Shown in pieces: positions 59,789 through 64,000 of a stretch of DNA of 64,000 nucleotides (position 1 is the first letter of the stretch; every line of letters starts with the position of its first letter). Origin of the DNA: Actinomadura nitritigenes. GTDB taxonomy: Bacteria > Actinomycetota > Actinomycetes > Streptosporangiales > Streptosporangiaceae. The DNA lies in assembly GCF_017573545.1 (NCBI RefSeq), contig NZ_JAGEOK010000003.1, positions 124,001 to 188,000 of the forward strand, written 5' to 3'. The translations under genes were made by a program, and so were the position numbers. The notes beneath the pieces were generated by a model, which was not told where the DNA came from, searched no databases, and saw only the letters and a program-made list of their open reading frames with translations.

Positions 59789-61009
59789 ATGCTGATCAAG
59801 AGAACTCTCAGACAAACGTCGGCAAGGTGGTGCACCGCCTCCGCGGTCCTGGCGCTCACGGTTGGGCTGAACCTCACCGGCGGCACGGCGACCGCCGCCC
59901 AACGAGCGCCCGAGACCGGTGGCGACGGGTCGGGGAAGGCCCTCCAGCGCGTCCTGGACGAGGCCGTGCGGCTGGGCGCCCCGGGCGCGCTCGCCCAGTC
60001 GCGCACGCCCCGCCGGGTCCTGAACCTGTCCAGCGGGGTGGCCGACATCGCGACCGGGCGGCCGCCGCGGGCGCCCATGAGATTCCGGGCCGGAAGCGTC
60101 ACCAAGACGTTCGTGTCGACCGTGATCCTCCAGCTCGTCGCCGAGCGGCGCCTGCGCCTCGGCGACACCGTCGCCCAGGTGCTCCCCGGGGTCGTCCAGG
60201 GCAACGGGTACCAGCCCGACAAGATCACGGTACGCATGCTGCTCAACCACACCAGCGGCATCGCCGACTACACGGACAACCCCCGCATCGAGGAGATCGC
60301 CGAGACCGACCCGCGGCACGACTTCACCTTGCGGGAACTGGCCGAAGCGGGCGTGGAGTATCCGCCCTACTTTCCGCCGGGCACCTCCTGGAGGTACTCC
60401 GACACCAACTACGCGCTGCTCGGCATGATCATCCAGAAGGTCACCCACCGGTCGTACGTCCATGAGGTCACCAGGCGGATCATCCAGCGGCTCCACCTGC
60501 GCAGCACCTACTTCCCGGGCGCGAACCCGCGGATCCGCCCGCCGCACCTGCACGCGTACGTACCGGCGGACGACGACCCGACGCGGCTCGAGGACAACAC
60601 CAACGTCAACACCACGTTCGCGCGCGCCAGCGGCGACCTGATCTCCACGGTCGGCGACCTCAACCGGTTCGACTCCGCCCTGATGAGGGAACGGCTCCTG
60701 CCCGGACGGCTGCTGCGCGCGATGCTCCGCCCCGTGCCGGGATCGCAGCCCTATCCCGGCAGCGACATGTTCCGCTACGGCCTCGGGACGGTGATCGGCA
60801 CGACGCCCTGCGGCGTCAAGGTGTACGGCAACGGCGGGACCCTGGACGGCTGGGAGACCTGGATGGGCAGCACGCGCGACGGACGGCACATGATGTCGTT
60901 CGTCTTCACCAGCGACACCGTCAACCAGGTCCAGCTCACCGCCCAGGCCGTGACCGCCGAGTACTGCTCCCACTCGTCCAAGGCGGGCCGGTCGCCGCGG
61001 ACGCCGTAG
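59789..61009 (+). CDS. Secreted serine hydrolase (beta-lactamase/D,D-peptidase family)
   Basis: A 406-residue exported protein with a signal peptide (to about residue 37, ending GTATAAQ). Catalytic motifs are S103-V-T-K106, YSDTN near 200 and a C-terminal KVYGNGGTLDG (KTG-equivalent Gly-rich). Like D-alanyl-D-alanine carboxypeptidases and esterases of the class C group. ATG at 59789 lacks a strong ribosome site. A strong terminator follows. Confidence 0.85.
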   Translation: MLIKRTLRQTSARWCTASAVLALTVGLNLTGGTATAAQRAPETGGDGSGKALQRVLDEAVRLGAPGALAQSRTPRRVLNLSSGVADIATGRPPRAPMRFRAGSVTKTFVSTVILQLVAERRLRLGDTVAQVLPGVVQGNGYQPDKITVRMLLNHTSGIADYTDNPRIEEIAETDPRHDFTLRELAEAGVEYPPYFPPGTSWRYSDTNYALLGMIIQKVTHRSYVHEVTRRIIQRLHLRSTYFPGANPRIRPPHLHAYVPADDDPTRLEDNTNVNTTFARASGDLISTVGDLNRFDSALMRERLLPGRLLRAMLRPVPGSQPYPGSDMFRYGLGTVIGTTPCGVKVYGNGGTLDGWETWMGSTRDGRHMMSFVFTSDTVNQVQLTAQAVTAEYCSHSSKAGRSPRTP

Positions 61010-61058
61010 CCGGGCCACGTGTCACGTTGAGCACTCCCCTGCCGCCGACTCGGTGAAC

Positions 61059-61092
61059 GGGGCCGGCGCCTTCCGGGGCGGGCGCCGGCCCC
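61059..61092 (+). terminator. Hairpin terminator
   Basis: Perfect 12-bp stem (61059-61070 with 61081-61092) and a 10-base loop, 50 bp after the serine hydrolase stop and before the DinB gene. Confidence 0.7.
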
Positions 61093-61112
61093 GGCGCTGG
61101 TACGGTCCAGCG

Positions 61113-61610
61113 ATGAAGAATGTGCCTTTTCTCGGCGATGAGAAGGAAAGCCTGCGGGCGAGCCTCGACCGGCATCGGGACGTGGTGCCGTGGAAGCTCG
61201 AGGGCCTCGACGAGGAGCAGGCGCGGCGGCGGATGACGCCGACGGGCACGAGCCTGCTCGGGCTGACGAAGCACCTGGCGGCCATGGAGTACTTCTGGTT
61301 CTGCCACACGTTCGGGCGGGAGACCGAGCCGCTGCCGCTGGACGACGACGATCCGGAGATGGATCTGCGGGTCGAGGCCGACGAGACCGCCGAGGGGATC
61401 CTCGCGTTCTACGAGCGGGCGCGGGCGGGCGCGGACGCGGTGATCGACGAGCTGGACCTCGACGCGACGGGCACGGCCTGGTTCGGGCCGACGGTGTCCC
61501 TGCGCTGGGTGCTGATCCACATGATCGAGGAGACCGCGCGGCACGCCGGGCACATGGACGTCGTCCGGGAGCTGGTCGACGGGACGACGGGCGACCACGT
61601 GCGGGACTGA
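61113..61610 (+). CDS. DinB/DUF664 family protein
   Basis: A 165-residue four-helix DinB-type protein: the sequence SLLGLTKHLAAMEYFWF holds the first metal His, and RWVLIHMIEETARHAGHMD holds two more. DUF664 proteins are putative metal-dependent enzymes, some linked to mycothiol-dependent chemistry. A TACGGT -10 element six bases before the ATG suggests a leaderless message. Confidence 0.85.
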   Translation: MKNVPFLGDEKESLRASLDRHRDVVPWKLEGLDEEQARRRMTPTGTSLLGLTKHLAAMEYFWFCHTFGRETEPLPLDDDDPEMDLRVEADETAEGILAFYERARAGADAVIDELDLDATGTAWFGPTVSLRWVLIHMIEETARHAGHMDVVRELVDGTTGDHVRD

Positions 61611-61626
61611 CCGGGTGCGGGACTGA

Positions 61627-62970
61627 TCAGGTGCGCGAGTGGCGGCGGCGGACCAGGCGGCGGGAGCGGCGGGCCGGGGGCAGCCACTTGGTGCGGAACC
61701 ACATCTGGACCTGGGCGCCGCCGAGGACGCTGCGGTGGATGCGCAGGTAGCCGCCGGTGGACTCGGCGGCGCGGCGCGCGATGTCGAGCCCGAGCCCGGT
61801 GGAGCCGCCGCCGCTGCTGCCGCGTTTGAGGGCGGCGTCCGGGTCGGCGATGCCGGGGCCGCCGTCGGCGACGAGGATGCCGGTGACGCCCTGCCCCTGG
61901 TGCAGGGTGACGACGAAGCCGGTGCCCTCGGCGGTGTGCCGGAAGACGTTGCCGAGCAGCGCGTCCACGGCGGCGGCGAGCTCGCTGCCGGGCAGCGGCA
62001 GCGGCGCCGGGCCCTCGGCGCCGATCAGCTCGCAGGAGCGGCCCTCGTCCTCGGCGAGCACGGACCAGAACCCGACGCGGTCGCGCAGCACCTTGGACGC
62101 GTCGCAGTTGCCGCGCCCGGTGGGGCGCCGGACCGTCCGGATGATCTGGTCGACCTCGCGCTCGAGGCGGTCGACGGCCTCGCGGGTCTGGTCGGGGACG
62201 GGTCCCTTCCCGAGCGCCTCGGCGTTGAGCCGCAGCGCGGCGAGGGGGGTGCGCAGCCGGTGCGACAGGTCGGCGGCCATCTCCCGTTCGGCGGACAGCA
62301 GCTGGACGACGTGGTCGGCCATCGCGTTGAACGCCAGGCCGGCCTCGACGAGCTCCGGCGGCCCGTCCGGCTCGATCCGGACCGACATCTCGCCGTCGCC
62401 GAACGCGGCGGCGGCCTCGGCGAGCCGGCGGGTGGAGCGGATCATCCGGTTGCCGAGCCGGTCCGCGACGGCGACGGACCCGGCGACGAGCGCGGCGGCG
62501 ACGGCGGTCATCACCAGCCACGCCTTCCACACGCCGCGGGTCAGGTCGCCGTCGGGCAGGAACACCTCGATGACGGCGGTCCGGCCCGCGTCCAGCGACA
62601 CCGGCTGCAGCAGCGCGTACCCGCCGGAGACGCGCGCGGTGTAGGAGCGGCCGCGGCGGCCCGCCTCCATGAGCTGCTCGGGACCCGCCGACGGGTCGCC
62701 GGGCCCGGGCTTCGGGACGAGCGTGCCGTCCGGCATGTGCACGGTCATGCGTCCGGCGGCGCCGGCCTGGGTGCTGGCGACGGCGCGTTCGAGGGCGGCC
62801 GGGTCCTCGGTGACGACGAGCACGGGGCCGAGCGCGCTCGCCTGCCGCTCGGCGGTGGTCAGGGCCCGGTCCCGGGCGATCTCCCGGACGGTCAGCGCGA
62901 GCGGGATGAGGAAGGCCAGCGCGACCATCGAGGTGACCGCGAGGGACACCAGCACCAGCGTGCGTCTCAT
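61627..62970 (-). CDS. Sensor histidine kinase
   Basis: A 447-residue membrane kinase. Two membrane segments (about 5-26 and 148-166) flank an extracytoplasmic sensor; then HAMP, dimerisation H box DLSHRLRTPLAAL near 238, N box NVFRHT, DGGPG and GLGLDIA boxes. Its ATG overlaps the stop of the upstream response regulator (ATGA). Together they form a classic OmpR-type two-component system; the signal is unknown. Confidence 0.9.
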   Translation of the reverse strand: MRRTLVLVSLAVTSMVALAFLIPLALTVREIARDRALTTAERQASALGPVLVVTEDPAALERAVASTQAGAAGRMTVHMPDGTLVPKPGPGDPSAGPEQLMEAGRRGRSYTARVSGGYALLQPVSLDAGRTAVIEVFLPDGDLTRGVWKAWLVMTAVAAALVAGSVAVADRLGNRMIRSTRRLAEAAAAFGDGEMSVRIEPDGPPELVEAGLAFNAMADHVVQLLSAEREMAADLSHRLRTPLAALRLNAEALGKGPVPDQTREAVDRLEREVDQIIRTVRRPTGRGNCDASKVLRDRVGFWSVLAEDEGRSCELIGAEGPAPLPLPGSELAAAVDALLGNVFRHTAEGTGFVVTLHQGQGVTGILVADGGPGIADPDAALKRGSSGGGSTGLGLDIARRAAESTGGYLRIHRSVLGGAQVQMWFRTKWLPPARRSRRLVRRRHSRT

Positions 62971-63653
62971 GCGCGGGAGCCGGGCTCGGCCAGGCGGACC
63001 CCGACGCCCCGGACGGTGTGCAGGTAGCGGGGTTTCGCCGCGGTCTCGCCGAGCTTGCGGCGCAGCCAGGACAGGTGCACGTCGATGGTCTGGTCGTCGC
63101 CGTAGGCCTGCCGCCACACCTCGGCGAGCAGTTCGCGGCGGGCGACGACGCGGCCGGGCCGGGCGGCGAGGTAGGCGAGCAGGTCGAACTCGCGGCGGGT
63201 CAGCTCCAGCGGCGCGCCGTCCAGCCGCGCCTCCCGGCGGTCGAGGTCGATGTGCAGACCGCCGACGCTGATCTCGGCGGACGGCCCGGACCGCACGGAG
63301 CGGCGCAGCACCGCGGCGAGCCGGGCGCTGAGGTGCTCGGCGGAGAACGGTTTGATCAGGTAGTCGTCGGCGCCGGCGTTGAGCAGCCGGACGATCTCGG
63401 GCTCGTCGTCGCGGGCGGTGGCGATGATGACGGGGACGTCGGACACGCCGCGCAGCATCTTCAGCACCTCGGCCCCGTCGAGGTCGGGCAGCCCGAGGTC
63501 CAGGATGACCACGTCCGGCGGCGACTGGGTGACCTCGCGGAGCGCGTCCATCGCGGTGCCGACGCTGCGCACGACGTGCGAGCGCGCGCTCAGCTCGCGG
63601 ATCAAGGCGGTACGGACGTTCGCGTCGTCCTCGACAACCAGAACACTCGCCAT
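62967..63653 (-). CDS. OmpR/PhoB-family response regulator
   Basis: A 228-residue regulator: receiver with phospho-acceptor Asp near 51 (VVILDLGLPDLDG) and Lys in LIKPFS, then a winged helix (LELTRREFDLLAYLAARPGRVVARREL and VDVHLSWLRRKLGE-like region). It is coupled to the kinase downstream. ATG at 63653. It is divergent from the membrane-anchored protein at 63681, a candidate target. Confidence 0.9.
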   Translation of the reverse strand: MASVLVVEDDANVRTALIRELSARSHVVRSVGTAMDALREVTQSPPDVVILDLGLPDLDGAEVLKMLRGVSDVPVIIATARDDEPEIVRLLNAGADDYLIKPFSAEHLSARLAAVLRRSVRSGPSAEISVGGLHIDLDRREARLDGAPLELTRREFDLLAYLAARPGRVVARRELLAEVWRQAYGDDQTIDVHLSWLRRKLGETAAKPRYLHTVRGVGVRLAEPGSRA

Positions 63654-63680
63654 GCCGGAACCGTATGCCACCATGTGTCG

Positions 63681-64000
63681 ATGCGTCGGGCGATGTCGTA
63701 TGTTGCCCCGTGGGCGGTCGCGACCGCGGTGGCGGTGGCGCTGTCCTGGCTCGGGGTGCGCGGTGTCGTGCGCGGCGCGGTGTCGGAGCGGTCGGCGCCG
63801 CCGCCGATCGCGGGCCCGGTCATCCACGGCAGCCCGTCCACCCTGCCGGGTCCGCCGACGAGCGTCGGATCGCCGACGTCGGCGCCGCGTCCGGCGGCGG
63901 GCGAGGACCAGGGCCCGACGCCCAGCCGGTCCCCGTCGCCGTCTCCGTCCGGGAAGCCGTCCAAGCAGAGGCCGTCCGGCGACGTGCGCAGCTTCGCGGC
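63681..64000 (+). CDS. Membrane-anchored Pro/Ser-rich protein (partial, runs off the window)
   Basis: Starts at ATG 63681 with a hydrophobic helix (SYVAPWAVATAVAVALSWLGV), then a long Pro/Ser/Thr-rich stretch (SPSPSPSGKPSKQRPSGDV) typical of extracellular linkers. About 106 residues are visible. It is divergent from the response regulator by 27 bp. Its C-terminal domain lies beyond the window, so the function is unknown. Confidence 0.6.
   Translation, partial: MRRAMSYVAPWAVATAVAVALSWLGVRGVVRGAVSERSAPPPIAGPVIHGSPSTLPGPPTSVGSPTSAPRPAAGEDQGPTPSRSPSPSPSGKPSKQRPSGDVRSFA

Noticed and set aside
1..64000. CRISPR array or rRNA genes
   Set aside because: No regularly spaced direct repeats of the right size and no rRNA-like sequence were seen anywhere.

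Overview
The window is about 64 kb of very GC-rich actinobacterial chromosome. GTG and TTG starts, leaderless-looking starts, many TetR regulators and the gene families present suggest a filamentous actinomycete, perhaps Thermomonosporaceae/Actinomadura-like; the genus is an inference. I see no rRNA, tRNA or CRISPR. One large mobile element sits in the middle.

Left flank (1-31,283): a secreted protein of unknown function, an MprF-type flippase-like membrane protein, an HsaB-like flavin reductase, and a sugar ABC transporter locus (lipoprotein, ATPase, permease, hairpin, second ATPase, ROK regulator). Then come a UbiA prenyltransferase, a quinone oxidoreductase-like enzyme, a KstR2-like TetR regulator with two operator-like boxes at its own promoter, an MMPL transporter, an orphan LuxR-type response regulator, a DUF2156 membrane protein, nitroreductase, serine hydrolase, SDRs, endonuclease V, and an amidase/TetR pair divergent across a 30-bp perfect palindrome.

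Centre (31,464-45,332): an integrative element of the AICE/pSAM2 type, bounded by a 46-bp perfect direct repeat (attL 31464-31509, attR 45287-45332). It carries a DUF2637 membrane protein, two paralogous helix-turn-helix regulators with a shared unknown C-terminal domain, a double-GntR protein, HD and NUDIX proteins, a run of overlapping small ORFs, a TraB/FtsK-like DNA translocase, an excisionase and a tyrosine integrase. I find no replication initiator. A tandem 10-bp motif (GACGTCCCTA) recurs in front of its regulatory and integrase genes. Its cargo (32,858-36,570) is clearly lower in GC: a translationally coupled pair made of a GHKL (MORC/MutL-like) ATPase fused to a PD-(D/E)XK-like nuclease domain, followed by a DNA methyltransferase. 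This is the best candidate for a poorly described defence (restriction-modification-like) system.

Right flank (45,561-64,000): an amine-catabolism locus (permease, flavin amine oxidase, aldehyde dehydrogenase, CoA ligase, TetR) with three copies of one operator, TCGGTC-N3-TGACCGA. Next is a second TetR-controlled set (esterase, thiolase, CoA ligase, SDR) behind a perfect 10-bp inverted repeat. Then an erythromycin-esterase-like secreted protein, a secreted serine hydrolase, a DinB protein, an OmpR/histidine kinase two-component system, and the start of a Pro/Ser-rich membrane-anchored protein that runs off the window.
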